Origin: Natrinema zhouii
Lineage (GTDB): Archaea; Halobacteriota; Halobacteria; Halobacteriales; Natrialbaceae
NCBI RefSeq assembly: GCF_013456555.2
Contig: NZ_CP059154.1
Coordinates: 992,001-1,056,000 of the forward strand
Reading direction: 5' to 3'
DNA: 64,000 nucleotides
Part shown: positions 47,460 through 56,755 of the stretch, in pieces
Layout of the letters: every line of letters begins with the position of its first letter
Numbering within the stretch: the stretch's first letter is position 1
Position numbers and translations under genes: made by a program
Notes under the pieces: model-generated
The model's database searches: none
Seen by the model: the letters and a program-made list of their open reading frames with translations, nothing else
Told to the model about the DNA's origin: nothing

Positions 47460-47798
47460 ATGAAACAGGCCATCGTCGCTCGGACCGACATCGGCATGGG
47501 ACAGGGCAAACTCGCCGCGCAGGTCGCGCACGCGTCGCTGTCGGCCTACGAGAAGGCAGATAGCCAGTTACAGACGCAGTGGAAACAGGGCGGCCAGAAG
47601 AAAGTCGTCCTGAAGGGGACGAGCGAACGCCAACTGCACGAACTCTCAGAAATCGCCAAAAGCGAGGGGATTCCGACCGCTATCATCCGGGACGCCGGCC
47701 ACACCCAACTCGAGCCGGGGACCGTCACCGCACTGGCCGTCGGCCCGGCGGCGGACGGCCGCGTCGACAGCGTGACCGGCGAACTCTCGCTGTTCTAA
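47460..47798 (+). CDS. pth2: Peptidyl-tRNA hydrolase, archaeal type
   Basis: 112 aa, the normal Pth2 size. [27 protein letters not shown] is the N-terminal core with the catalytic Lys/His region; [11 protein letters not shown] and [21 protein letters not shown] follow. It hydrolyses the ester of peptidyl-tRNA released from ribosomes. The Vms1-like gene at 44.2 kb acts on the same substrate class. Confidence 0.95.
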   Translation: MKQAIVARTDIGMGQGKLAAQVAHASLSAYEKADSQLQTQWKQGGQKKVVLKGTSERQLHELSEIAKSEGIPTAIIRDAGHTQLEPGTVTALAVGPAADGRVDSVTGELSLF

Positions 47799-47845
47799 TC
47801 GATCGAGACGCAGCGTGGAGACGGCTCGAGAACGAGGCCGGACCG

Positions 47846-48835
47846 TTAGTCCGAACGGTAGCCGCGCGGTTCCTCCCTGACCGCCGACTCGTCGTCGCGG
47901 AGCGGCGCGTCGGTGAGGCCGTCCGGAAGCAGCGAGCGCAGCGAGCGGACGTCGATGGACTTGCTGCCGAGCACCGCGAAGCCGGCGAAGATCGTCAGGA
48001 AGCCGGCGATCGCGAGGGCGTCGATGGTCTCACCGAGCAGCGCCCAGCCGCCGAGCGTCGAGACGACGGGGACGACGTAGAAGATCAGATTCGCGCGGAT
48101 CGCGCCGACCGTGTCGATCAGGCCGAAGTATGTGATGTACGCGATGACGCCGGCGAAGATGCTGACGTAGGCCAGCGCCAGGACCGCTTCGGTGGTCCAC
48201 GTGATCGCGGCCGCCGACTCGCCGCCCGACCAGGCCAACAGGTGACACAGCGCGGCGGCGAAGGGCAGTCCCCAGGCGACGCGAACTGTACTCGAGAGGT
48301 CGCTGTCGGCCCGGCGAATGAGGACGGCTCCGAGCGCGGCGGCGATCGCGCCCGCGAAGAGGATTCCCTTGCCGACGGCGCCGCCCAGCAGATTCGTCGG
48401 GTCGGGACTCACGACGAGTCCGACGCCGAGCAGGCCGAGCCCCATCCCGGCCGCACCGCGGGGAGAGAGGCGCTCGTCGGAGAGCAAGAACGCGGCGAAC
48501 ACCGGCGTCATGATGGGGTTGAGACTGTACATGATCGAGGCGACGGCGCTGGTGACGTACTCCTGACCGACGAACAACAGGGCGTTCGTCAGGCCGATCG
48601 CGAGCACGCCGGTCGCGAGGATACCGCCGACGTCGCCGCGGGTTCGCGGGATCAGTTCCGATCGCGACGACGTCAGGCCGACGTACGCCAGCATGACGAC
48701 GGCAGCGACGTCGAACCGGAGGGCGACGAACAGGAGCGGCGGGAAGTAGGCGAGTCCGGCCTTCGCGGCGACGAACGTCCCGCCGAAGAACAGACTCGAG
48801 AGGGCGAAGAAAACGGCAGTGCGACGAGAGACCAT
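47846..48835 (-). CDS. EamA/DMT-superfamily transporter
   Basis: 329 aa with ten hydrophobic segments in two EamA repeats. SSLFFGGTFVAAKAGLAYFPP and ARFDVAAVV-type sequence at the N-terminus and ETIDALAIAGFLTIFAGFAVL at the end are typical. It probably exports or imports amino-acid-like metabolites; substrate unknown. Divergent from the FilR1-type regulator. Confidence 0.88.
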   Translation of the reverse strand: MVSRRTAVFFALSSLFFGGTFVAAKAGLAYFPPLLFVALRFDVAAVVMLAYVGLTSSRSELIPRTRGDVGGILATGVLAIGLTNALLFVGQEYVTSAVASIMYSLNPIMTPVFAAFLLSDERLSPRGAAGMGLGLLGVGLVVSPDPTNLLGGAVGKGILFAGAIAAALGAVLIRRADSDLSSTVRVAWGLPFAAALCHLLAWSGGESAAAITWTTEAVLALAYVSIFAGVIAYITYFGLIDTVGAIRANLIFYVVPVVSTLGGWALLGETIDALAIAGFLTIFAGFAVLGSKSIDVRSLRSLLPDGLTDAPLRDDESAVREEPRGYRSD

Positions 48836-49073
48836 CTACGCCGTCACCTCCGTTCGAACCACGTGCGTCGAACCGATACCGGCCGACGTGCAAATAGCGA
48901 AGATCATCGTGTTACACCGTAGGAACTGCGGGTATATAGTTTCGTTCAGAAACAATTTCATAGCAAGAAATACCAACGGGTCGGGAAAAAGCGGCGGACT
49001 GCGACACCGCGGTAGACCGTGAAAAACTTTCACGCTGCGAAACCGGTTTACCGCGGCGGGTCGGAGTGGCCGT
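48836..49073. promoter_or_regulatory. Divergent promoter region
   Basis: 238 bp between the EamA gene and the regulator. The part at 48,930-48,990 is AT-rich (TATATAGTTTCG, AACAATTTCATAG). Nested inverted repeats lie near the regulator. Confidence 0.4.
49007..49056. promoter_or_regulatory. Nested inverted repeats before the FilR1-type regulator
   Basis: CCGCGGTA (49007-49014) and TACCGCGG (49049-49056) form a perfect inverted pair. Inside it lies GTGAAA-AAC-TTTCAC (49019-49033), a second perfect inverted repeat. The inner repeat ends 41 bp before the regulator's ATG, which is where an autoregulatory operator or promoter element would sit. Confidence 0.5.
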
Positions 49074-49868
49074 ATGGAATCGGCGCTCGAGGAAATCGAG
49101 TTCCTCGCGCTCTCGGCGAACCGCGTCGAGGTGCTCGGGCTACTGGCGGAGGGACGACACACGCGTAACGAGCTAGCGGCTGCGACCGGTGCATCGCAGG
49201 CGACGCTGGGACGAATCCTCGGGGATTTCGAGGATCGATCGTGGATCAGACACGACGGCAGCGAGTACGTCGCGACCGCCACGGGTCGGCTCGTCGCAGC
49301 GGGGTTCACCGACTTACAGGAGATCCTCGAGACGGAGCAGAAACTCCGCGATATCGTGGACTACCTGCCGACGCACGCGATGGACTTCGATCTCCGGCGG
49401 CTCTCGGACGCCACGATCACGGTCCCCAGCGCGACGCGGCCGAACGCGCCGCTCAGTCGGTTACTCGATTTCATCCGTGACGGTGACGACGTCCGGACGT
49501 TTTCTCACACGTTCAACGGACAGACGCTGCGCGTCGTTCGAGAGCGCGTGACCGCCGGCGATCAGCGGTTCAGAGGTGTCTTCGGCCGCAGCGCGATCGA
49601 CGCACTGGCCGACGAGTCGGAGCTTCGAGACCAACTCGAGGCGCTACTCGAAGCCGAGGACGCCGAAATCAGAGTCCGCGAGGAGGGCGTCCCGATCGCG
49701 ATAATGATCGTCGACGATGTCGTCTATCTGCTCTTGCGCGACGAGAACGGCATCCTCCGGGCCTCCGTCGACACCGAGGACGACGCCGTCCGCTCGTGGG
49801 CCGAGGACTCGCTGGATCACTACTGGCGGACGGCGACGCCGCTCGAGGGCGAGACGCTGTCCGACTGA
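49074..49868 (+). CDS. Winged-helix transcription regulator, FilR1 type
   Basis: 264 aa. Residues 1-85 are a winged helix (EFLALSANRVEVLGLLAEG, ATGASQATLGRILGDFEDRSW). The C-terminal part (residues 120-255) matches the FilR1/DUF1724 ligand-sensing domain (SHTFNGQTLRVVRERV, IAIMIVDDVVYLLLRDENGILRASVDTED, WAEDSLDHYW). Ligand unknown. Divergent from the EamA gene, which is a likely target. Confidence 0.83.
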   Translation: MESALEEIEFLALSANRVEVLGLLAEGRHTRNELAAATGASQATLGRILGDFEDRSWIRHDGSEYVATATGRLVAAGFTDLQEILETEQKLRDIVDYLPTHAMDFDLRRLSDATITVPSATRPNAPLSRLLDFIRDGDDVRTFSHTFNGQTLRVVRERVTAGDQRFRGVFGRSAIDALADESELRDQLEALLEAEDAEIRVREEGVPIAIMIVDDVVYLLLRDENGILRASVDTEDDAVRSWAEDSLDHYWRTATPLEGETLSD

Positions 49869-49902
49869 GAGTCGGTCGGAGGGCGGGTGTTCGGTCAGAA
49901 CG

Positions 49903-51594
49903 CTACGCCGGAACTGGCCCGGTCCGTGTCGGATCGGCCGTCACTGACTCGAGCACCGGCGCGGGTCGTGCGAGCGCGAGCGGTTCCGATCCGCCCTCGA
50001 GCGGTTCCGATCCCGTCCCGATCGACGCGGGTTCCGGCTGTGTTTCCTCCTCCCCGGTTTGTTCGATGACGTACTCCTGGCCCACCGTCGACGCCTGGAG
50101 GCTGTCGACGGGCGCGTGGTCCTCGGTCAATATCGGGACATCGTCGGTCCTGGGTTCGTCCAACGAGGTCTCGATTTCGGCGCTCAGGTCGATCCCCACG
50201 TCGCGGCGCTCGTTTCGCTCGGCGAGCTCGGCTTCGGTGAAGTCCGTGTCGGCCTTCGTGGCGACCACCTCGATATTCTGGACGGAGTTCCTGCTCGAGG
50301 TGCGGTAGCTGTAGGTCGAGGCGAAGGCCTCGTCGATCGTCTTGTACTGCGCCCGGTAGAACTCGGAGCCGGCCCCGCTGGGCGCGGCGATGACGTTCGC
50401 GAGGAAGACGCCGTCATCGGTGAGTCGCTCCTCGGCCAGTTCCATGAACCCCAGTTGCGTCAGGTGGATCGGGACCTGATCCTTCTGATAGGCGTCGAGG
50501 ACGATCAGGTCGTAGGTTTTGTCAGTATCCCGGAGGAACTGGCGTCCGTCTTCCGTGTGCGCGGTCATGTTCTCGCCCTCCTCGAGGCGGAAGTAGTCCT
50601 TCGCGGCGTTGGTCACCGCGGGATCGAGTTCGGCCACGTCGACGTTGACGTCGTATTTCCGTTCGAAATCCTTCGGCCCCGTATAGCCGCCCCCGCCGAT
50701 GAACAACACGTTCTCGACCTCGTCGGGATCGTCGACCATCAACATCGGCAGGTGAAAATATCGCGTGTACTCGAAGACGTGCCGGTCGGGATCGTCGAGA
50801 TCCATCGCGCTGTGACGGGCGTCGTCCAGGTACAGCGTCCGGACGTCGTCGCTGTCGTCGATGACCTCGAGTTGCTGATAGGCCGTCTGGGTCTGGTAGA
50901 CGACGTCGCCGCGGTGGTCGAACGTCACCGGCCCGAGGCCCGCCGCGACGACGAGCAAGAGCGCGATGGCGACGCTCGCCGCCGCCGGCTTCGGGGAGAG
51001 GGCAGGAAGCGTGAGCGCGAACGCGGTCCCGACGAGGATGAGCCCGAACAGGAGCCCGATCATGTCGATCGTGAGCGTCGGGATGAGGAGATACGTCGTC
51101 GCACCCGCGCCGACGATGCTGCCGATGGTGCCGAGGGCGTAGACGTGTCCCGACGCCTCGCCGATCCCCTTCTTCTCGGAGAGTTCGGCCGCGTACGGAC
51201 TGATAAAGCCCAGCAGGTAGGTCGGCGGCCCGAAGAGGATGAGCACGGCCGGTAGCGAGGCGTACCGGGCCGGCAGCGGCATCGCAGATGCCGAGAGCAA
51301 CAGCTGGCCGCTCCCGTAGACCACGATCGCGACGTAGGCCGCCGTGCCGAGCATAATCCAGGTCATTCGACGGTTCGATGCCGTTTCCGCTCGCTTTCCG
51401 CCCTGCCAGTACCCCAGACTCAGCGCTGCGAGGAAGACGGTGATGATGCTTCCCCAGGTGTAGATGCTACTGCCGAACTGGGGGGCGATGATCCGGCCCG
51501 CGAGAATTTCCAGCCCCATACTGGTGACGCCGGAGACGAATACTGCGACGTCGGGTTTCGTCGGTCGGTAGCCGGACAGCTGCCGCATACTCAT
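49903..51594 (-). CDS. Spermidine-synthase-like protein fused to membrane domain
   Basis: 563 aa. Residues 1-235 contain seven or eight membrane segments (GVTSMGLEILAGRIIAPQF, GSIITVFLAALSLGYW), and residues 240-470 are a spermidine-synthase/SAM-methyltransferase fold (VLFIGGGGYTGPKDFE, DLIVLDAYQKDQVP). The last 90 residues are acidic and low in structure. Polyamine synthase activity is uncertain; the aspartate of the SpeE site is replaced by VLDAY. The Ser/Pro-rich C-terminus extends beyond the family's usual end. Confidence 0.85.
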   Translation of the reverse strand: MSMRQLSGYRPTKPDVAVFVSGVTSMGLEILAGRIIAPQFGSSIYTWGSIITVFLAALSLGYWQGGKRAETASNRRMTWIMLGTAAYVAIVVYGSGQLLLSASAMPLPARYASLPAVLILFGPPTYLLGFISPYAAELSEKKGIGEASGHVYALGTIGSIVGAGATTYLLIPTLTIDMIGLLFGLILVGTAFALTLPALSPKPAAASVAIALLLVVAAGLGPVTFDHRGDVVYQTQTAYQQLEVIDDSDDVRTLYLDDARHSAMDLDDPDRHVFEYTRYFHLPMLMVDDPDEVENVLFIGGGGYTGPKDFERKYDVNVDVAELDPAVTNAAKDYFRLEEGENMTAHTEDGRQFLRDTDKTYDLIVLDAYQKDQVPIHLTQLGFMELAEERLTDDGVFLANVIAAPSGAGSEFYRAQYKTIDEAFASTYSYRTSSRNSVQNIEVVATKADTDFTEAELAERNERRDVGIDLSAEIETSLDEPRTDDVPILTEDHAPVDSLQASTVGQEYVIEQTGEEETQPEPASIGTGSEPLEGGSEPLALARPAPVLESVTADPTRTGPVPA

Positions 51595-51633
51595 TATCGG
51601 ACAGTAGCGATCCCGTAATGAGAACTTGTCGCC

Positions 51634-51764
51634 TCACCCCGACAGTCGCCGGTACTCGAGCGGCGAGATCGCTACGGCGCTTCTACGCCGTCGGTACCCG
51701 TTTTCCCCTTGCCAGTAGCCCAGACTCAGCGCGGCGAGGAACGCGGTAATGATGCTCCCCAGGC
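51634..51764 (-). pseudogene. Decayed fragment of a second spermidine-synthase-like gene
   Basis: On the minus strand this piece translates LGSIITAFLAALSLGYWQG, nearly identical to GSIITVFLAALSLGYWQG of the 49.9-kb gene. It then diverges to a short tail and a stop. No start and no other domain remain. It lies directly upstream of the intact gene. Confidence 0.72.
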
Positions 51765-51901
51765 AGACAGTTGCTACAGATTCCTATCAACCATCGTGAA
51801 CTCGCGAAGGAACCTGTCACATCGCCACTGTTGTCCGTTTTGGTGTTCGTTGTGAGTCAGTCACCGCTTCCTGGGACGGTGGTGCAGAGAACAACAGCCG
51901 T
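51765..51901. other. Intergenic spacer
   Basis: Between the decayed fragment and the DUF7344-type gene; no gene or clear signal seen. Confidence 0.3.
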
Positions 51902-52492
51902 TCAGAACGCGGCCGTTTCGAGCACGAACAGCGCCGTGATGATCACACCGAGGATCAACCCGGGAAGCTGGAGTATCCCCACCACAGACGCGAGGAGAAG
52001 GCTGAGGCTGACGCCGATAGCGGCGTACTGCTGGTCGTTGACGCTCGTCCCGGTAGCGTCTTCCTCCTCCTTTGCCTCTTCCATCGCGTCGTCCGTCTCT
52101 GAAGGGACGGAATCGAGGTACTGCCGGAACTGCTCGAGGCGCTCGCCCGGCCGCACGATGCCGCGAGGTTTGTCGTAGTCGATGATGCCCGCTTCGTCGA
52201 GTTTCGGCAGGTGCGACTGGTAGAGCGGAATGTAGACGCGCTGGCGCTCGTCCGACAGCAACTGCTCGACGGTCGTCTCGTGTTCTTTCGCGGCAACGTG
52301 TTCGGCGACGTCACGCATCTTGACGCAGTCGTCCGCTTGCAGCACGTACCGGATCGTCTCTCGACGGCGAAAGGTCTGCAGAATGTGAAACGCGTCATCG
52401 AGAGAGAGATCCGCCGTTTCTTCGGTTGGCGATTCACTATCGCCCGCGTCCGAAGCGTTGGCAGATTGGTTTGTAGCGGCTGTCATACTCAT
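51902..52492 (-). CDS. DUF7344-type winged-helix membrane protein
   Basis: 196 aa. Acidic N-terminal leader (residues 1-30), a winged helix in DDAFHILQTFRRRETIRYVLQADDCVKMRDVAEHVAAKE and VYIPLYQSHLPKLDEAGIIDYDKPRG, and two membrane helices at the C-terminus. This domain pattern is common in haloarchaea; membrane-anchored regulators are its inferred role. Confidence 0.8.
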   Translation of the reverse strand: MSMTAATNQSANASDAGDSESPTEETADLSLDDAFHILQTFRRRETIRYVLQADDCVKMRDVAEHVAAKEHETTVEQLLSDERQRVYIPLYQSHLPKLDEAGIIDYDKPRGIVRPGERLEQFRQYLDSVPSETDDAMEEAKEEEDATGTSVNDQQYAAIGVSLSLLLASVVGILQLPGLILGVIITALFVLETAAF

Positions 52493-52781
52493 TCGGATAT
52501 CACACTTTCCTACTCACAGGTAGGGATCATTATACTTCCTCCAAGATAACAGGGTATGTTTTGGAATTACCATTTCCAGCGCGGAAATATCGTTCGTGGT
52601 CAGTAGATACTGCTGAAATCACAACTATGAGGACATATACCACGGCTTCAGTTCACACCGTTGTCGAGCCATCGACGATTCGATGGGGGCGCTCCCCGGT
52701 ACTCGCATCAGTTCGTCCGACAGTTCGCGGATCCCGGGTCGCACACCGAGCGCAACCACTGCTCGAGTCCAGAGCGGTCGC
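52493..52781. promoter_or_regulatory. Intergenic region, promoter of the DUF7344-type gene
   Basis: 289 bp. The 70 bp next to 52492 are AT-rich, with GTATAATGATC when read toward the gene (52526-52536). The part from 52,600 to 52,781 shows no gene. Confidence 0.35.
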
Positions 52782-53981
52782 TCAGTTCGTCGTGATGACC
52801 TCGATCACGTCTCTCGCTGCGACCTCGTAGTCCTTGCCGAGCTGGCGGTTGCTCCGACAGTCGATCGCGTGCAGGAAGCCGTCGCCGATGTCGGAGTGGA
52901 GGCTGTAAGCGAAGTCCTCCGCGGTCGAGTTCGGGGGGATCAGATAACAGTCGGGCAGCACCTCGCCGCGTTCGTTGCCCAGCCCGTTCGCCCCGCCGGG
53001 GAACACCGGCGTGACGCCGAGGACGTCGAAGAGCGCGGTCTCGAGGGCCGCCTGGACGCCCGTCGCACCGAACTCGTCGAGGAAGTCGCGGATCTGCTCT
53101 AATCCCGCTTCCTGATCGCTCGAGACGTCTCTGACGATCTCGAAGTCCGCGTCGCCGGGTCGGTAGTCGACGACGCCGGCCTGCTCGGCCGACTTCAGCG
53201 CCTTCTCGGCGTGGGCGCTGCAGGGAACGATCGTCAGGTGGTCGTAGTCGGGATCACTGGTGATTTCCTCGTAGTTTTCCTGCGCCTCGGGGGTGTCCAT
53301 CTTGTTCGCCGCGATGACCATCGGCTTGGTCTCCTTGCGGATCTCGCGGGCGAGCGCGAGTTGGTCGTCCGCGTCCCACTCCGCGGGATCGAAGCCGACG
53401 CCGACGCGCCGAATGAGTCGCTTGATCTCGTCCTCGCTGGTCTTGAACGCGCTCATCTGCTCGGCGAGTTCCTCCTCGATGGCGTCGTCCTCGGTGGTGT
53501 AGCCCGTCTCGTACCGGTTGATCCCCTTCTCGAGGACGCCCAGATACCACTGGTCGAGTTCCTCCTCGAGGAACGCGATATCGTCTCGGGGGTCGTGGCC
53601 CTCCGTCGCTTCGCCCTCGGCGTCCGTCTTGCCGGAGAAGTCGACAACGTGGACGAGCACGTCGGTCTCGTTGAGGTCGGAGAGGAACTGGTTGCCCAGC
53701 CCGTTGCCCTCGTGTGCGCCGGGGATCAGTCCGGCCACGTCGACGAGTTTCGTCGGGACGAACCGCGTGCCGTCGGCGCAGTAGCCGACGTTTGGGGTAC
53801 ACTCCTCGTCGAACTCCGGCGCGGCACAGTCGACGCGGACGTAGGCCTCGCCCACGCTGGGATCGATGGTCGTGAACGGGTAGGCCCCCTCGGGAACGTC
53901 GTTCATCGTCGCGGCGTTGAAAAAGGAGGACTTGCCGACGGACGGTTTGCCGACCAGTCCGATTCGGTAACTCGTACTCAT
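52782..53981 (-). CDS. YchF/OBG-family GTPase
   Basis: 399 aa from ATG 53981. P-loop GKPSVGKSS (residues 11-19), FTTIDPSVG switch I of the YchF/Drg type, DVAGLIPGAHEGNGLGNQFL switch II, NKMD. The C-terminus has a TGS-like part (LPDCYLIPPNSTAEDFAYSLHSDIGDGFLHAID). This set is that of YchF-like (OLA1) GTPases, which bind ribosomes and in some cases hydrolyse ATP. Longer start excluded because it lies before the usual Met. Confidence 0.92.
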   Translation of the reverse strand: MSTSYRIGLVGKPSVGKSSFFNAATMNDVPEGAYPFTTIDPSVGEAYVRVDCAAPEFDEECTPNVGYCADGTRFVPTKLVDVAGLIPGAHEGNGLGNQFLSDLNETDVLVHVVDFSGKTDAEGEATEGHDPRDDIAFLEEELDQWYLGVLEKGINRYETGYTTEDDAIEEELAEQMSAFKTSEDEIKRLIRRVGVGFDPAEWDADDQLALAREIRKETKPMVIAANKMDTPEAQENYEEITSDPDYDHLTIVPCSAHAEKALKSAEQAGVVDYRPGDADFEIVRDVSSDQEAGLEQIRDFLDEFGATGVQAALETALFDVLGVTPVFPGGANGLGNERGEVLPDCYLIPPNSTAEDFAYSLHSDIGDGFLHAIDCRSNRQLGKDYEVAARDVIEVITTN

Positions 53982-54150
53982 TATCCGGAGTGGGCGAGCA
54001 GCGCCTAAACGGGTTTCTGTCCGACGGCGGAGTGGTATGGGCATCCCTGGCACGACAGCATCCGAATCGATTCTCTCGCGGGATATCGTCGCGAACGAAT
54101 CGGTACGGACCGCCGGACCACACTCGAGTGCCGATCGACGGCCACTCGAG

Positions 54151-55125
54151 TTAGACGTGCGTCGGCGGCTCGGAAGCCGTCTCGATGTCGAGTTCGTCGG
54201 CGACGTCCGCCAGGAGATTGCCCTTGACCTCCGAACTCCGCCAGCCGATTTCGGCGACCAGCGGCGGCTCGAACTCCGAGCGGATCGTCTCGAGGCGTTC
54301 CGTTTCCGTCTCGACGCGCTCGCGGAGGTAGCGAGCGCCGCGACCGTTCTCGTCGGGGTCCGGCGACGGCGTGAGTTTGTTTGCGACGAGGCCGCGGACC
54401 GCGAGGTCCTTCTCTCGGAGATCGTCGATCGCTCGATCGGTCTCGTTCAGCGACAGTTCGTCCGGGTTCAAGACGAGGAAAAAGGCGGCGTCGTCGTGCA
54501 GCGCCGAACCGGCGAACTCGAAGAACTCCTTGCGTTGTTGGAGCCGCGCGAGGACGGGGTCGCCCTCCATCACGCGGCGCGGTTCGTTGTTGCCGACCGC
54601 GGCCTTCTCGAAGAGGTCGATGCTCGTCCGTCGCTTGTGCATCAGCCGGTCGATCCAGCCCTCCAGCAGGTCGGGAAGTCCGAGGAGTCGGAGCGTGCTC
54701 CCCGTCGGCGAAGTATCGAAGATGACGCGGTCGTACGGCTCCGAGTTCCGCATCACGTCGACGAATCGGTCGAACAGCGCCGATTCGTAGGCCCCCGGCG
54801 TCCCGTGGGACATCTCTAATTGGCGGTTGATCTCGTTGACCATCGACGCCGACACCTGCTCCGAGAGGTCCTGCCGGATCTCGTCGAGGTGGCGCGTCAC
54901 TTCGTCTTCGGGATCGATCTCCATCGCGTCGAGGCCGTCGATCCCCGCGACCGGCTGCGGGGAGTCGTCGAACGGTTGATCGAACACGTCAGTGACGGAG
55001 TGGGCCGGATCGGTCGAGACGACGAGGGTTCGCTGGCCGTCGTGCGCACAGCGGAGCGCGTACGCACAGGAGACGGTCGTTTTGCCGACGCCGCCCTTCC
55101 CGCCGAAGAAGACGAACGGCTCCAT
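54151..55125 (-). CDS. ArsA/Get3-type ATPase
   Basis: 324 aa. Deviant Walker A GGKGGVGKTT (residues 8-17), switch I STDPAHSVTDVFDQPF, A-loop DTSPTGSTLRLLGLPD (switch II), and VANKLTPS near the end. The CxxC zinc motif of eukaryotic Get3 is not obvious. It may guide tail-anchored proteins or act on arsenite; the former is inferred. Its start overlaps the stop of the small gene upstream (one base). Confidence 0.92.
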   Translation of the reverse strand: MEPFVFFGGKGGVGKTTVSCAYALRCAHDGQRTLVVSTDPAHSVTDVFDQPFDDSPQPVAGIDGLDAMEIDPEDEVTRHLDEIRQDLSEQVSASMVNEINRQLEMSHGTPGAYESALFDRFVDVMRNSEPYDRVIFDTSPTGSTLRLLGLPDLLEGWIDRLMHKRRTSIDLFEKAAVGNNEPRRVMEGDPVLARLQQRKEFFEFAGSALHDDAAFFLVLNPDELSLNETDRAIDDLREKDLAVRGLVANKLTPSPDPDENGRGARYLRERVETETERLETIRSEFEPPLVAEIGWRSSEVKGNLLADVADELDIETASEPPTHV

Positions 55126-55421
55126 CAGAAGTGGTACTGCTGTCCCTTGCGTTCGAGGTACGTTCCGCGGTCCCACAGCCGCCGCTCCCACGATTCGAAC
55201 TCGTCCTCGAGGTACGGGAGTAGTTCCGCGGTGTAGTACGAGACCGGCGACGGGATGCCGAACGCGTCCGGGAAACACGCCAGGATGAACGCGTCCTCGG
55301 CGTCCTCGGCTTCCTTCTCGATCTTCTCGTAGGCCGGGTGCGAGATCATCCCGTGGTAGAGCCCCCGCAGCCACTCGTCGAGCGTCTCGCGAAACGCTTC
55401 GATCCGATCGGCCAGATCCAT
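55125..55421 (-). CDS. Small protein translationally coupled to ArsA/Get3
   Basis: 98 aa from ATG 55421. Helical with many aromatic residues: MDLADRIEAFRETLDEWLRGLYHGMI, EDAFILACFPDAFGIPSPVSYYT, WERRLWDRGTYLERKG. No domain recognised. The stop shares a base with the ATPase start, so co-translation and partnership are likely. Confidence 0.7.
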   Translation of the reverse strand: MDLADRIEAFRETLDEWLRGLYHGMISHPAYEKIEKEAEDAEDAFILACFPDAFGIPSPVSYYTAELLPYLEDEFESWERRLWDRGTYLERKGQQYHF

Positions 55422-55495
55422 GTCCGTACGTCTGTACCGCACGCTAAAAACCCTCGTGGCTCGGTTTCAAGGCGCTGCGATCCCAGTGACCGGAT

Positions 55496-56755
55496 ATGAA
55501 CACGGACACGGGCGAGGAAATCCCAGTGACGATCCTCTCCGGCAGTCTGGGTGCCGGCAAGACGACGCTGCTCAATCACCTGCTGTCGAACGCCGGCGAC
55601 CGGACGCTGGCGGTCCTCGTCAACGACATGGGCGAGGTCAACGTCGACGCCGAACTCGTCGCCGAGGGGTCGGAACTCGAGCTCGACGACGGCGTCGCGG
55701 AGCTGTCGAACGGCTGTATCTGCTGTGAGCTCCAGGACGACCTCGAGACCGCCGTGGTCAGGCTGGCTCGCGACCGATCCTTCGACCACCTCGTCGTCGA
55801 GTCGTCGGGCATCTCCGAACCCGCGCCCGTCGCACGGCTGTTCACGACCGAGTCCCGCGTCGCCGCGCTCTACGACGTCGACACGCTCGTGACGGTCCTC
55901 GACACGCCCGCCTTCCTCGAGGCCTTCGCGGGCGAGGAGCGGCCGGAGCGCCGGGGGGACGAGGACGATCGGCCGCTTTCGGACCTGCTCGTCGAGCAGC
56001 TCGAGGTCTCGAACCTCGTCTTGCTGAACAAGGCCGATCTCTGTAGCGAGGCGGAACTCTCGGAGGCCGAGGAACTCGTTCGCGCGCTCCAGCCCGATGC
56101 CGAGACGATCCGCACGGAGTTCGCCGCGGTCGATCCCGACCGCCTGCTCGGCGCCGACCTGTTCAATCCCGGACACGTGAACGACCTTCCGGGCTGGAAG
56201 CGAGCGCTGGCGTCGGCCGACGGCGATCACGAATCGGATGGGAGTAGCGATCATGGCCACGACGATCACGGACGCGATGGGAGCGGGGACGGCGACCACC
56301 GCGGCCACCACCACCCCGACGAGGTGTACGGCGTCTCGTCGTTCGTCTACCGGTCCCGCCGGCCGTTCCATCCCGAACGGTTGGCCGACTTCTTCCGAGA
56401 CCTCCCGCGATCGATCGTCCGCTCGAAGGGGACCGCCTGGCTCGCAAACAACGAAATGCGGGTGTCGATCGCCCAGGCCGGTCCGTCCGTCAGGGCCACC
56501 GCGCAGGGCCCCTGGATCGCGAGCCTCCCCGAGGTCGAGCGCGACATGTATCGGTCGAATCGACCGAACCTCGAGTGGCACGACGAGCACGGCGACCGCC
56601 GGACCGAACTCGTGTTCATCGGCACCGACTACGACGAGTCGACGCTCCGGGCGGCGCTCGAGGACGCGCTCGTCACCGACGGGGAGTGGGAGACGGATCT
56701 CGACGGGCCCTTCCCCACCGAACAGGGCGACGAGGCCGTCATCCGAGAGCCCTGA
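55496..56755 (+). CDS. COG0523/CobW-type GTPase with His-rich loop
   Basis: 419 aa. Walker A GSLGAGKT (residues 16-23), CxCC motif CICC (Cys74, 76, 77), ESSGISEP, NKAD. A His/Asp/Gly-rich linker (about residues 235-275, HDDHGRDGSGDGDHRGHHH) precedes the C-terminal CobW domain (RRPFHPERLADFF). Such GTPases insert or chaperone zinc, cobalt or other metals. Target unknown. Confidence 0.9.
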   Translation: MNTDTGEEIPVTILSGSLGAGKTTLLNHLLSNAGDRTLAVLVNDMGEVNVDAELVAEGSELELDDGVAELSNGCICCELQDDLETAVVRLARDRSFDHLVVESSGISEPAPVARLFTTESRVAALYDVDTLVTVLDTPAFLEAFAGEERPERRGDEDDRPLSDLLVEQLEVSNLVLLNKADLCSEAELSEAEELVRALQPDAETIRTEFAAVDPDRLLGADLFNPGHVNDLPGWKRALASADGDHESDGSSDHGHDDHGRDGSGDGDHRGHHHPDEVYGVSSFVYRSRRPFHPERLADFFRDLPRSIVRSKGTAWLANNEMRVSIAQAGPSVRATAQGPWIASLPEVERDMYRSNRPNLEWHDEHGDRRTELVFIGTDYDESTLRAALEDALVTDGEWETDLDGPFPTEQGDEAVIREP

